From QKTW01 sp052161885 (GTDB taxonomy: Bacteria > Bacteroidota > Bacteroidia > Chitinophagales > Chitinophagaceae), in assembly GCA_052161885.1 (NCBI GenBank), contig CP197396.1:2418001-2482000 (forward strand): 64,000 nucleotides of DNA, given 5' to 3'. The position numbers were made by a program, and so were the translations under genes. The notes under the pieces were generated by a model. The model saw only the letters and a program-made list of their open reading frames with translations. It was not told the DNA's origin and did no database searches. Every line of letters starts with the position of its first letter. Position 1 is the stretch's first letter. Below are positions 37,501 to 46,800 of this stretch, piece after piece.

Positions 37501-40500
37501 TGTACCGCCTGGGTTAGTGAATGTACCACTCGCATTGTTTGCAGTTGGTGTCTGGTCAATACCAAAATTGGCATTGGCAGTATTACCACTGATCGTACCA
37601 ATGGACAGAATGCCATTAACGGAGCCATCGTTACCCGCTGATGCGCCCAGGTTCTCACCTGTGTTTACCCAACCAGAAGGTAACGCTGCAGAAGGCGCTC
37701 CGGTAGTACCGATGGTAACAGGCGATGTACTAAGATAAACACTGAAGTTATCACTGCCGCCGGAAGGAGCACGCAGGCTAAACGCTCCGGAAGAAGGTAT
37801 CACAACAGTATCTGTAATCGTATTTGTTGTAACGTCATAAAGAATTGCATACAAGGTAGCTCCTGCATTAGTGCCTGTACCGTTTACTGTATTATCACTA
37901 AGACCATTGAGATCATCATACACGTTACCCGTTATACCAGCTATACAAGAGGAAACATCCTTGTAGGTAACTGCACCGTAAAACATCATGCCCCTGCTGG
38001 CATTCTGAGCAAGCTGCGCAACCGATCCGTTTGAGAATGCCGCATATTTCCATTTATAAGTAGCGTTATAGGGCACAGTAACCGGTGTCTGCTGACTGGC
38101 AAGACCCGGCACAAATACTGCCGGCTGATCAATTGGTTTTACATACCACGCCGAATTGACAACATTGGATGGGTTAGGGTTTGAAATATTGGAATTATTT
38201 CTTCCCTGCAACTGGAATGTCTGCGATGTGATCGCATAACCCGAGGGAACAGCAGGATAATTGCCGATAGTGGTGGTAAATGTGCCATTCAGGTCAATTG
38301 AATTATTGCCAAGATAAGTAGTCATGAACTCATCTATTGCGTTCTGATTTGAAATACCACTAAGTGATTCTGTGGTAGTATTGTTTGCAGGCAGGCCATT
38401 GTAGATACTGCCGCTGCCAGCCGTAAGGTCTTGTGCATTAGGACATATCACAAATGTACCGGGGCCTGTAGAAAGCGCACCAGATGCATAGCTTGCCCAC
38501 TGATGATTCGTGCCATTGGCAGCATTAAGATCGGAGAACTGCATGGGTACATTAAAGCTGCTACCGATGCCAGGAAGAGCTGTACCACTTGTAAGATTAT
38601 AAACAAGGTTTACTGTACCGCCGTTTAAAGCCACTGTAGGGTTGGCTGTTACAGAAGCATCCTTATCCAGTGTATACACGGCTGTATTGCCAGTACATGA
38701 CGAGGGAAGAATAGCAGTACTTTCCGTACTGGAATTATTGGTAGGATCACCGTCTGTCTGACCGGCAGGAAGGGCCACTGTAACTGTATTATTAACCGTA
38801 TTACCAAGACGACCGGTAATCGTTCCGGTAACAGTAAGTAATATACTGCTACCATATGGCAGGCTGGGTATAGTAAGTGTACCATTCTGCAATGCTGCCA
38901 CAGTAGGACTTACAGGACAGGAGGCTGTACCGCCTACACCACTACCCGCTGTAGAACAAGTAACCCCTGTAATATTCAGGCCACTCACTGCAGGATCACT
39001 TACCGTCACATTGGTTGCTGATCCCGCGCCATAATTTGCTATGGTAATAGAATATGATACTGTCGCACCTATACTGGCAGATGCCGGACCTGTTTTATGC
39101 ACTGCAATATCAGTATTACCTACGCCTACCTGGTAATCTTCCACTTCTCCGTTAAGAGGTGTTCCATACACACCGCCAGTCACACCATCTGCAATAGAAC
39201 GCTCATCTACAGCTGCAGTAGCGGCGTTATCTGTCAGCGAGCCGTTTGCAATTCGCAGACGCATATAACGATTACCAGCAGTTACCCCTGTAGTCTGTGC
39301 TGCTGTCCAGGTAAGTATAGCAGCGCCATTAGTGGTGCTTGTGGCCACACTTACAGTTGCCACTTCTCCGCTGGAAAAACGGCCATCATTATTAAAATCA
39401 ATCCAGCCATATAATATTCTTGCGGAGCCGCTTGTATTTGTAACAGTAATGGTTGTTGAATATGCAGTCCCTATAGTGACAGCATCAGGAGCGCCCGAAA
39501 TACCATCTTCATCGCTGCCATCCCCGTTTGTAGCATTATTGTTTGCAGGAGATGTAACACTTGCCGCTGTAACCTCCGCATCCGGGATAGTTCCCAGGAG
39601 CAAAGTGGCAGAAGGTATGTTGCGTGCCGGTAATGATACCGCAGCATTATTAGCTTCAAAAGTTAAGGGAGCATCGCCAAAATCGTAACCACCGGCAACA
39701 CTTACCTGGTAATCTTCTACCTCACCTATCTGTGCAGTACTATAGGTACCGGTATTTGCCCCGTCTGCAATAGCACGCTCATCTACAGTAGTGCCCGCAT
39801 TATCAGCAAGTGCTGTAGGGCCAGCCAGGCGTAGCCGCATATATACATTAGCAGTATTTACGTTAATCGTCTGTGCTGCTGTCCACGTAAGTGTTGCAGA
39901 GGTAGCATTATTGGCTACACTGGCTGTTTGCACTTCGGACAATTCAAAGATGCCGTTGTTATTAAAATCGATCCAGCCATACAATGTTCTCGCAGCACCG
40001 GTGGTATTGGTTACTGAAATGGTCCGTGCATAGGATGCATTAACCGTAAGTGCAGGCGGCGGCGACGTAAGACCGTCTTCATCAGCACCATCACCATTCG
40101 TTCCGTTATTATCGGCACCCGATGCAACACTCTGTACTGCAGATTCTGCATCCGGCAAGGAATTAATCATTAATGTAGTGGATGGTGCATTACGCGCAGG
40201 AACCAAAGCAGCGCTATTATTCTGATCATACGAAGCAGGTGCATCGCCAAAATCATAATAACCGGTTTGTATGCCAAAATCTGCATTGCTTATTGCAGCA
40301 TTCACTGTTCCCAGTGCCAGTGCTCCATCAGGAGTACCGTCGCTACCGGCACCTGTTCCGATATTTTCTCCGGTATTACCGAATCCAATCGATAAGACAA
40401 TGGCAGGTATCGCAGTTTGGCCTGCTGTTGTTGCAACAGTAGTAATGTATACAGTAAAATTATCACCAGGTGTAGCGCTGAAACTATAGGTACCATTTGC

Positions 40501-43176
40501 AGCAACGGCTGCTACAGCGGCAACAGCACCAGTCGTATTATCATATAACACAGCATTCAGGCTGCCGGACAGGTTGGTGCCTGTACCGTTTACGGTATTA
40601 TCACTAAGACCATTTGCATCGTTAAATACCGTACCGGAAACTGCATATCCGGAAATACGGTAATCTTCCACTTCGCCAATCTGCACTGTACCATATACAC
40701 CAGTATTGGCGCCATCTGCAATAGCCCGCTCATCTACGGTAGTACCGGCATTATCAGCCAATGCTGCAGGCCCTGCAATACGCAGCCGCATATATGCTGT
40801 GGAAGATGTCGCCGCGCCGGTTTGTGCTGCAGTCCAGGTAAGAGTTGCTGTACCTGCAGTTGTATTATTAGCTACGCTTACCGAAGCTAATTCTCCGGAT
40901 TCGAAGACGCCGTTGTTATTAAAATCGATCCAGCCGTACAAGGTACGCGCTGCACCTGAAGTATTAGTCACCGCAACCGGCAATGAAAATGCCGAGCCTA
41001 TCGTATATGCCTGTGGAATAGTCCCTATTCCATCTTCATCACTGCCGTCTCCATTGGTCGCGTTATTATTGCTGCCGCTGCTGACAGAGGCTGGTACCGC
41101 TTCCGCATCGGGCAACGTTCCCAGTAATAAAGTGGCAGAAGGCATATTACGTGCAGGTGCAAAAACCGCACTGTTGTTATTTTCATAGGCAGACGGAACA
41201 TCACCAAAATCATAAACACCATTTACCGCTACCTGATAATCCTCTACTTCCCCTATCTGCGCCGTTCCATAAGTTCCGGTATTATCACCATCAGCAATGG
41301 CCCGTTCATCCACTGTCGTGCCTGCATTGTCTGCCAGTGCCGTAGGACCGGCAATACGCAACCGCATATACAGGTTGGAGCTTATCACATTGGCCGATTG
41401 TGCGGCTGTCCAGGTAAGTGTAGCGGAAGTGGCTCCATTGGCAACGCTGGCCGTCTGCACTTCTGACAATTCAAAAATGCCATTGTTATTAAAGTCTATC
41501 CAGCCATACAAAGTACGCGCTGCCCCGGTAGTATTGGCTACTGAAATTGTACGGGCATAAGCGGCATTAACAGTAAGTGCAGGCGGCGGCGAGGTCACCC
41601 CATCTTCGTCCGCACCGTCTCCGTTAGTTCCATTATTATCAGCGCCGGAAGCTACATTCTGTGCAGCGGCTTCTTCGTCCGGGGCAGTATTGATACGTAA
41701 AGTTGCAGAAGTCATATTCCGCGCAGGAACTGATACGGCACTGCTGTTATTTTCATAGGCTGCAGGCACATCGCCGAAATCGAAATTGCGGAAGATGCCG
41801 AAGTTGGCATTAGCGACATTAGCACTACTTACTACTACAGCCAGCTTACTGTCTGCGGTTCCGTCACTTCCTGCCCCTGATCCCAGGTTCTCCCCTGTAC
41901 CGGACCAACCGGCAGGCAGGCTGGAAGTAGATAACGGGCTACCCACGGTTCCGGCTGCGGTAGTGAGCATTACCGTGTAGGTACTGGTTATTACATTGCT
42001 AAATGTATAAGTACCATTTGCAGCCACAGCAGTTGTTGCATACACATTGCCATTAGCGTCCACAAGATTGGCAAACAAGCCGCCGGCATTGGTTCCCGCG
42101 CCGTTTACCGTATTATCGGCGAGGCCGTTTGCATCGTAAAAAACGCTGCCGCTGATATTGTACAGGCCCAGTGAAGCAGAAAGGAGCCAGCCGTCTATTG
42201 ATCTGCCCAATCCTACAGCACTCCAGGAATCAGTGCCGGCAGTACCTCCGTCTCCTCTGAGGTATACTCTGAATGTAATGCTTGTAATTGGGGTAGAGCC
42301 CGTATTCACAATCACACTACCTCCACTGGCAAACTGCTGATCACTGCTATAGGGGGCAACAGAGTTCGATGTGGCCGCATTATCATTTAATATTTTAGTA
42401 TTTGTAGCATCCAGCTTAAAATGCGTACTGCCTGAAATACGCGTTAAGGTGCGGCCGGCCGTTACATCTGCATTACTTAGTTCCAGCTCCGTATAGAATC
42501 CCAACCAAAAGTTGGTAAGGCTTGCACTTATCCCCTGGTAAGCGCCACCAAGACCGCTTATCTGCAATACAGGATTGATAACCGGCCTGCTAAATGTTAT
42601 GGTTACATCCCCATAATAGCTTCTTACATTAAATGCATTTCCAGTCTGATAATGCGCATCGGTAGTCATTTTAAAACCATAATTTATGGCATCGTCCGTT
42701 GCAGTCGTCAGCCCGGCAGCGTCAAAATTTGTACCCGGATTTGCTACATCCGGAGCCGAAGTAAAATATGAATTAAGCGGTGATGCAAAATTATCAAAAT
42801 GGGCAAAAATGTTATAGGCAGCCAGTGTAGTCAGTGACCCGGCTTGCGACGCAGACCCGAAGTTAAGCCCCGGATAAGTAGAGCTGGTATACTGCTGATT
42901 AGAAAATGAAACGGTAACTGTTGTCGTTGGACTGTAAGCACTAAATGCGCCGGTCGTACCGGTATTAACCTGGAGGGTAGCTGATTGTGACCCCGTATTT
43001 GCATTGGCCGAGGTGGGAGTGGGGCCGGTTGCAGAGGTGGACGCGCTCGCGGAGCTTAATTCCAGTTGCTGTCCCCGTACCATAGCCGGAAGCAGTAATA
43101 AAAACAGTCCCATGTAAATACGGCATCTCCCTGTTGGGCAAATGGCTAATAGTGTGTGTAGTGCGTTTCGTTCCAT
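31513..43176 (-). CDS. Giant modular surface adhesin A (3887 aa), T9SS client
   Basis: Start at ATG 43176 (MERNALHTLL), supported by adhesin B starting MERKTLHSL; an upstream TTG at 43191 was not chosen. The signal peptide ends about residue 36 (PAMVRGQ). Order by eye: an N-terminal domain to ~335; an SdrD-B-like module (SGSVFYDANGLADNTVNG, ~340-460); two GEVED domains (DFGDVPAAYENN...LYGWIDFNNNGIFE...GEVEDYQV, ~465-840); another SdrD-B-like module; two more GEVED domains (~970-1350); a DUF11-like domain (DIAVHKTGPASASIGATVSY); an unassigned region; then a chain of 238-aa repeats (~1750-3180) pairing an SdrD-B-like half with a PTANN...DPEQG half. Divergent units, an FN3-like segment and the type A sorting domain (VISMYPNPAKEEVHITGL, GVYEAVIMNG) close it. 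Asp/Asn-rich loops suggest Ca binding. A role in surface adhesion or biofilm is inferred. Confidence 0.92.
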   Translation of the reverse strand: MERNALHTLLAICPTGRCRIYMGLFLLLLPAMVRGQQLELSSASASTSATGPTPTSANANTGSQSATLQVNTGTTGAFSAYSPTTTVTVSFSNQQYTSSTYPGLNFGSASQAGSLTTLAAYNIFAHFDNFASPLNSYFTSAPDVANPGTNFDAAGLTTATDDAINYGFKMTTDAHYQTGNAFNVRSYYGDVTITFSRPVINPVLQISGLGGAYQGISASLTNFWLGFYTELELSNADVTAGRTLTRISGSTHFKLDATNTKILNDNAATSNSVAPYSSDQQFASGGSVIVNTGSTPITSITFRVYLRGDGGTAGTDSWSAVGLGRSIDGWLLSASLGLYNISGSVFYDANGLADNTVNGAGTNAGGLFANLVDANGNVYATTAVAANGTYTFSNVITSTYTVMLTTAAGTVGSPLSTSSLPAGWSGTGENLGSGAGSDGTADSKLAVVVSSANVANANFGIFRNFDFGDVPAAYENNSSAVSVPARNMTSATLRINTAPDEEAAAQNVASGADNNGTNGDGADEDGVTSPPPALTVNAAYARTISVANTTGAARTLYGWIDFNNNGIFELSEVQTASVANGATSATLTWTAAQSANVISSNLYMRLRIAGPTALADNAGTTVDERAIADGDNTGTYGTAQIGEVEDYQVAVNGVYDFGDVPSAYENNNSAVFAPARNMPSATLLLGTLPDAEAVPASVSSGSNNNATNGDGSDEDGIGTIPQAYTIGSAFSLPVAVTNTSGAARTLYGWIDFNNNGVFESGELASVSVANNTTAGTATLTWTAAQTGAATSSTAYMRLRIAGPAALADNAGTTVDERAIADGANTGVYGTVQIGEVEDYRISGYAVSGTVFNDANGLSDNTVNGTGTNLSGSLNAVLYDNTTGAVAAVAAVAANGTYSFSATPGDNFTVYITTVATTAGQTAIPAIVLSIGFGNTGENIGTGAGSDGTPDGALALGTVNAAISNADFGIQTGYYDFGDAPASYDQNNSAALVPARNAPSTTLMINSLPDAESAVQSVASGADNNGTNGDGADEDGLTSPPPALTVNASYARTISVTNTTGAARTLYGWIDFNNNGIFELSEVQTASVANNATSATLTWTAAQTINVNTANVYMRLRLAGPTALADNAGTTVDERAIADGANTGTYSTAQIGEVEDYQVSVAGGYDFGDAPLTFEANNAAVSLPARNIPSATLLLGTIPDAEVTAASVTSPANNNATNGDGSDEDGISGAPDAVTIGTAYSTTITVTNTSGSARILYGWIDFNNDGRFSSGEVATVSVATSTTNGAAILTWTAAQTTGVTAGNRYMRLRIANGSLTDNAATAAVDERSIADGVTGGVYGTPLNGEVEDYQVGVGNTDIAVHKTGPASASIGATVSYSITIANYGAGSATNVTVSDPAVSGLNITGVTCSTAGSGVGGTASCPVSPTVAALQNGTLTIPSLPYGSSILLTVTGTITGRLGNTVNNTVTVALPAGQTDGDPTNNSSTESTAILPSSCTGNTAVYTLDKDASVTANPTVALNGGTVNLVYNLTSGTALPGIGSSFNVPMQFSDLNAANGTNHQWASYASGALSTGPGTFVICPNAQDLTAGSGSIYNGLPANNTTTESLSGISNQNAIDEFMTTYLGNNSIDLNGTFTTTIGNYPAVPSGYAITSQTFQLQGRNNSNISNPNPSNVVNSAWYVKPIDQPAVFVPGLASQQTPVTVPYNATYKWKYAAFSNGSVAQLAQNASRGMMFYGAVTYKDVSSCIAGITGNVYDDLNGLSDNTVNGTGTNAGATLYAILYDVTTNTITDTVVIPSSGAFSLRAPSGGSDNFSVYLSTSPVTIGTTGAPSAALPSGWVNTGENLGASAGNDGSVNGILSIGTISGNTANANFGIDQTPTANNASGTFTNPGGTATVQVPTLTGSDPEQGTYPGAGSADTVIINTLPSSGTLYYNGIAVTLNQQINNYDPTKLTYDPPSGGGTQTFTYSEVDAALKSSAPATISMTFNTISVSGNVFDDANGLTDNTVNGTGTNGGGLNAVLIDNSTGKVVASTTVAAGGTYSFSSIDAGNYSIEITTAAATAGNTPPSVVLPSGYVSTGENLGAIAGNDGTVNGLLSLGAINANSTNVNFGIDQTPTANNVSGTFTNPGGTATVTVPTLNGADPEQGTFPGTGNADTVVINTLPAGGTLYYNGAAVTAGQQINNYNPALFTYDPPAGGGTFTFTYSEVDAALKSSTPATVSMTFNTISVSGNVYDDANGLTDNTVNGTGTNGGTLNAVLIDNITGKVVATAVVAAGGVYSFSNIDAGNYSIEITTGTATAGNTPPSVVLPSGYVSTGENLGASAGNDGTANGVLSLGAISANTTNANFGVDQIPTANNVSGTFTNPGGTATVQVPTLNGSDPEQGSYPGTGSLDTVIINTLPAGGTLYYNSVAVAAGQQINNYNPALLTYDPPAGGSTQTFTYIEVDAALKSSAPATVSMTFNTISVSGNVFDDANGMTDNTVNGAGTNGGSLNAVLIDNSTGKVIASTPVSAGGNYSFSGIDGGNYSVEITTNAATVGSTPPVIALPSGYVSTGENLGAAAGNDGTVNGILPLGAIAANTTNANFGIDRTPTANNVSQIYANPGGTATVQVPILNGSDPEQGIFPGTGNADTVIINTLPASGTLYYNGAAVTAGQQINNYNPALLTYDPPTGNGTFTFTYSEVDAALKSSAPATVSMMFNTISVSGNVYDDANGLTDNMVNGTGANGGGLNAVLIDVSTGNVVATTTVAANGTYSFAGINSGSYNVEITTNTATVGNAAPAVVLPAGWVTTGENLGASAGNDGTANSVLSLGAVSTDISNANFGIDQVPVANNVSQTYANPGGTAIVQVPTLNGSDPEQGTYPGTGNVDTVIINTLPASGTLYYNGVAVTAGQQINNYDPTKLTYDPPAGGGTYTFTYSEVDAALKSSTPAAVSMTFNTLSISGNVFDDANGLTDNTVNGTGINGGGLNAVLIDNATGKVAAITTVAANGTYSFAGIDGGNYSVEITINTATVGSTPPAVALSLGYVSTGENLGATAGNDGAVNGMLVLGTINANTINANFGIEQKPAANNVSGTFANPGGTSTVAVPTLNGTDPEDGTFNGTSGNNAIKVQTLPAGGTLYYAGLPVSAGDVISSYNPALLTYDPPAGSSVQSFTYSEIDAAGIASAPATAGMTFTDISISGSVYNDPNGTTNGLIDGTLTSTADATPLYANLVNHNTGLVVGSVPLAGGTYAFTGANGIQPNTVFDIVISTVQGVVGSTTGNTSTLPPGWANTADSSGAGDGTPNGIATVGVTNANISNIDFGIEKLPVVNSFSVVRQANPGGTTQIPVPQAAFTGNDAEDGVYSSGLSGKTVSLNPATNGTLYYNGVAVTGSLNITGFNPSLVSIDPAGTGITAVTPAFSYSVYDNAGRPSAPQTITMPFDAPISIGGVVWDDGNGNAVQDGTEPFISAGGLYASLTDVNGNVVQTVAVNSVTGAYNFDKGTSSASYRIILSVSAPVTGSLLTSSSLPTPANGNWVNTGVNLNGAANNANKTGIISITTTSSDVLNQNFGIEQQPTADAKSFNGLPNSAFSNTPPAGYPNINSGSVVYVTIATGSSSFAVYGPLGGSLSGSDPEDCAAAGTCNTTKTFKVTSVNANTQLYYDYGAGNGGVLPVTAGTTIANYDPAKLVIYGQNTGGTAAAPIGFKYSLVDAAGQASSIVNYAITTASPLSLKLLSFTAVKKERAAQLDWLTADEKNTAYFDVQHSADGITWTSLERIKSVGNTSSEQQYSFTDMHPVTGNNYYRLQMADNDGSSTLSNVNMLVFTDGVTVISMYPNPAKEEVHITGLTAGETILLYNLAGQLLIKQAVTKDAEILELRGYVPGVYEAVIMNGATVIFDGKIHKNE
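33628..37198 (-). repeat. Five tandem 714-bp coding repeats
   Basis: The same point of the unit recurs at 33614, 34328, 35042, 35756, 36470 and 37184, always exactly 714 bp apart (238 codons), with high nucleotide similarity. The next copy toward the gene start is 727 bp away and divergent. Each unit has one SGNV(F/Y)DDANGLTDN half and one GTFTNPGGTATV...DPEQG half. Exact phase and similarity suggest recent unequal crossing-over or gene conversion. Confidence 0.9.
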
Positions 43177-43474
43177 AATCTCTTTTTTCAAAAAATGGCG
43201 TAAGGAAAAATCACATCTGAACTATTAATCTGGTTTGTAATCCGATGGATTGACAATGCAAAACATCAGACCATTCCCTGATCAACTATTTCAATGCATT
43301 TTCATAGATAACAGCAGAAGCACTGCAATACAGCAGCATTTCCCGAAAACAGTCTCATAGCAGTTGTAAGGCCACAACTTCGCAATAGCGTCTGTAGCTA
43401 ATAATGATGGAGTAAATAAACTTTCTGCAGCACACCCGCAGTTACTGTGGGGTACGGCATAGGTTTTTCATATT

Positions 43475-43600
43475 GTGCAGAGATGAAAAACCAGGTAAAA
43501 ATTACCTGTCTGGTTGGTTTCGCTTTGTTTCGTTCTACGCTCCTCCTTCCCCAGAGGAGCGGTTTTTAACTTTTCGTGGTTTTGTCCTGTATTGCCAGTG
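43475..43600 (-). promoter_or_regulatory. Structured leader element, copy A
   Basis: Part of the 5' leader of adhesin A, shared with 49741-49860 and 55024-55140. Read on the minus strand: AAAACCACGAAAAG, a hairpin (GCTCCTC / GAGGAGC, 8-nt loop, 43539-43560), AACGAAAC, AAACCAACC, then CAGGTAA-TTT-TTACCTG followed by GTTTTTCATCTCTGCAC. The second hairpin plus T run looks like an intrinsic attenuator. The stem here differs in sequence from copies B and D but pairs fully. Confidence 0.6.
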
Positions 43601-43623
43601 TTTGTACACTTTTAAATACAAAA

Positions 43624-43631
43624 CAAAAATA
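43624..43631 (-). promoter_or_regulatory. Candidate -7 promoter element for adhesin A
   Basis: TATTTTTG on the minus strand, immediately upstream of the leader element, at the same relative place as in the other two copies. It implies a leader of about 430 nt. Confidence 0.5.
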
Positions 43632-43756
43632 TAATTAAATTATTCTTTTTTAATACCTAAAATTTATTTAATAATTACCCATTTTTTGGGGTATAGTTTT
43701 TAGGTAAATTCTTTTTAAAAAGCAAGTATATATACTGCTCTCCTATTAAATATCCA

Positions 43757-43791
43757 CCAAAGAAAAAGTCTGCCGGCAACCCGGCAGACTT
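43757..43791 (-). terminator. Intrinsic terminator of adhesin B
   Basis: On the minus strand AAGTCTGCCGG / CCGGCAGACTT, an 11-bp stem with a 4-nt loop, then TTTTCTTTGG. It is 28 nt after the stop at 43819. Confidence 0.85.
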
Positions 43792-43818
43792 CTGTCTCTT
43801 TGAGACTATTTATGGCAC

Positions 43819-46800
43819 TTATTGTTTTAAAATCTTCTGTGCGTCGATAGTTTCTCCTTTCTCATTCATTATTAATACCTGGTAGGTGCCGGGGGTATAG
43901 CCATCAAGAGCTATTCGCTGTGTCACTCCGGAAGCCGGCATGTTGATAAGTAACCGCCCGTTTATATCGTATATCTTCAGCTTCATACCTGTCGTCAGGC
44001 CACTGATCATAACGTAGTCCTCTGCTGGATTGGGCCACAATACGATTTTTGTTATACCTGTACAGCTTAATGTTACCGCCGAAATATTGCTGTATACATA
44101 ACTTCCGTCTTTGTCTGTTATCCGCAGGCGGTACAGGCTCCTGCCTTCCTGCGGGGCTTTATCTATAAGCATATAACTACTGCCATTTCCTTTTGCTGCA
44201 GTACTGCCTGTTGCTTCAAACGTCTGACCATTATCAGTGCTCCGCTCGGCTGTAAAACCAGCACAGTTTGTCTCAGTACCGGTTTCCCAGTTCAGCACCG
44301 CACTACAACCTTCCCCTTTGACCGCCATAAAGGACTTCAGTACTACAGGCAGTGGTTTCGCCCAGGTCAGTACATATGCAGCAGGTGTGGGGTCTGCAAT
44401 ATTCGCAGCATCTACAAACGCATAATTAAATGACAGGGACATATATCCGGTGCCTGTAAATTGTATCTGCAACAATGATGGATCAAAACCATTCAGTACA
44501 TCACCGGCATTTACCGGCAAGCCGTTGTACAGTAAGGTGCCATTCGTTGGCAGGCTGGTGATCTGTACCGACTTATGCTGCAGGGTACCACTCGTTACCT
44601 GGTCTTCTGCATCATTACCTGTAAAGAATGGAGGATTGCTGCCAGTACCGTCCAGCGTCAGGTAACTGTTCGATGCCGGCGTGCTGATGTTCGTTGTCTT
44701 ATTATCACTGTTCGGCTTCTGGTCTATACCGAAGTTTACATTCGTAACACTGGTCGTACCCACACTTACTGCTGTACTGCCGTTAGCATTGCCATCGCCT
44801 GCTGCTGTAGTGCCTTCTGCTGTATTGGCGGCATTAGACAATGTTGTGTTCGGGGCGCTGCCTATTGTTTGTGCACCGTTGGTCACCACCACTGTATAAT
44901 TTGTATGCTGCACTACGCCGTCTGCTGTGCCGAAGCTGTAGGTCCCATTAGCTGCTACAGGCACACTGGCTATTACATTGCCGCTGCCATTCACCAGGTT
45001 TGCATACAGTGTATTGCTGCCGATCGTGTTTGTCGCAATACCATCTATCGTGCCACCGTCGGCATCGTCGTAAGCCGTACCGCTTATCGTAAGATCGTTA
45101 AACGTCATACTCACTGTAGCAGGTGTACTGCTCTTCAGTGCTGCATCTACTTCGCTGTACGTGAACGTATATGTTCCGCCACCTGATGGCGGATCGTATG
45201 TAAGCTTTGTAGGATCGTAATTATTTATTTGTTGTCCTGGGGTTACAGCTACGCCATTATAGTACAATGTACCGCTCGCAGGAAGGGTATTGATGATAAC
45301 AGTATCCACATTGCCCGTGCCGGGGTAAGTACCCTGTTCCGGATCGGTGCCGTTGAGCGTCGGAACCTGTACGGTTGCTGTACCGCCGGGATTGGTGAAC
45401 GTTCCGCTTGCATTGTTGGCGGTCGGTATTTGTTCGATGCCGAAGTTCGCATTAGTCGTATTGGCCCCAATGGATCCTAATGACAGGATACCATTGGCAG
45501 TACCATCATTGCCTGCTGCTGCACCCAGGTTTTCGCCGGTGCTACTGTAGCCAGAAGGGAATGCTACTGCCGGTGGCGTGCTTCCTACAGTTGCTGTATT
45601 GGTTGTTATTTCCACACTGTAGTTACCACCGTCAATGCCTGCAAAACTGTAAGTGCCATTTGCAGCCACTGTTGCTGTTGCTGCTACTTTGCCGGTAGCA
45701 TTATCGATCAATACAGCGTTGAGCCCGCCACCGTTGGTACCGGTGCCGTTTACCGTATTATCCGTTAATCCATTGGCATCGTCATATACATTTCCGCTTA
45801 CGCTGATGGTATTAAACGTCATGCTTACCGTAGCTGGTGTGCTGCTCTTCAGTGCCGCATCCACTTCGCTGTACGTGAACGTATATGTACCACCGCCAGC
45901 CGGTGGGTCGTAGGTCAGTTTGGTAGGATCATAATTATTTATTTGTTGGCCCGCTGTTACGGCTACACCATTATAATATAGTGTTCCGCTCGCAGGAAGT
46001 GTATTGATGATAACAGTATCCACATTGCCCGTGCCGGGATAAGTGCCTTGTTCAGGGTCGGAACCGTTCAGGGTCGGAACCTGTACAGTTGCTGTACCGC
46101 CAGGATTGGTGAACGTTCCGCTTGCATTGTTGGCGGTCGGTATTTGTTCGATGCCGAAGTTCGCATTAGTCGTATTGGCCCCAATGGATCCTAATGACAG
46201 GATACCATTGGCAGTACCATCATTACCTGCTGCTGCACCAAGGTTCTCACCTGTGCTGCTGTAGCCGGATGGGAGTGCAACCGCAGGTGGCGTATTGCCC
46301 ACTGTAGCCGTATTGGTTGTTATTTCCACACTGTAGTTACCACCGTCAATGCCTGCAAAACTGTAAGTGCCATTTGCAGCCACTGTTGCTGTTGCTGCTA
46401 CTTTGCCGGTAGCATTATCGATCAGTACTGCATTCAGTCCGCCACCGTTGGTACCGGTGCCGTTTACTGTATTATCTGTAAGGCCATTCACGTCGTCAAA
46501 TACATTTCCGCTTACGCTGATGGTATTAAACGTCATGCTTACCGTAGCAGGTGTACTGCTCTTCAGCGCCGCATCTACTTCGCTGTAGGTAAACGTAAAC
46601 GTACCGCCGCCTGCCGGAGGATCGTAGGTCAGTTTGGTAGGATCGTAATTATTGATCTGCTGATTCAATGTTACGGCTACGCCATTGTAGTATAGTGTAC
46701 CGCTGGCAGGAAGGGTATTAATGATCACCGTATCAAGATTACCGGTGCCGGGATAGGCCCCCTGTTCAGGGTCTGTACCGTTCAATGTGGGAACAGTTAC

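Noticed and set aside
43176..43191. Start of adhesin A at TTG 43191
   Set aside because: ATG 43176 gives MERNALHTL, matching MERKTLHSL of adhesin B.
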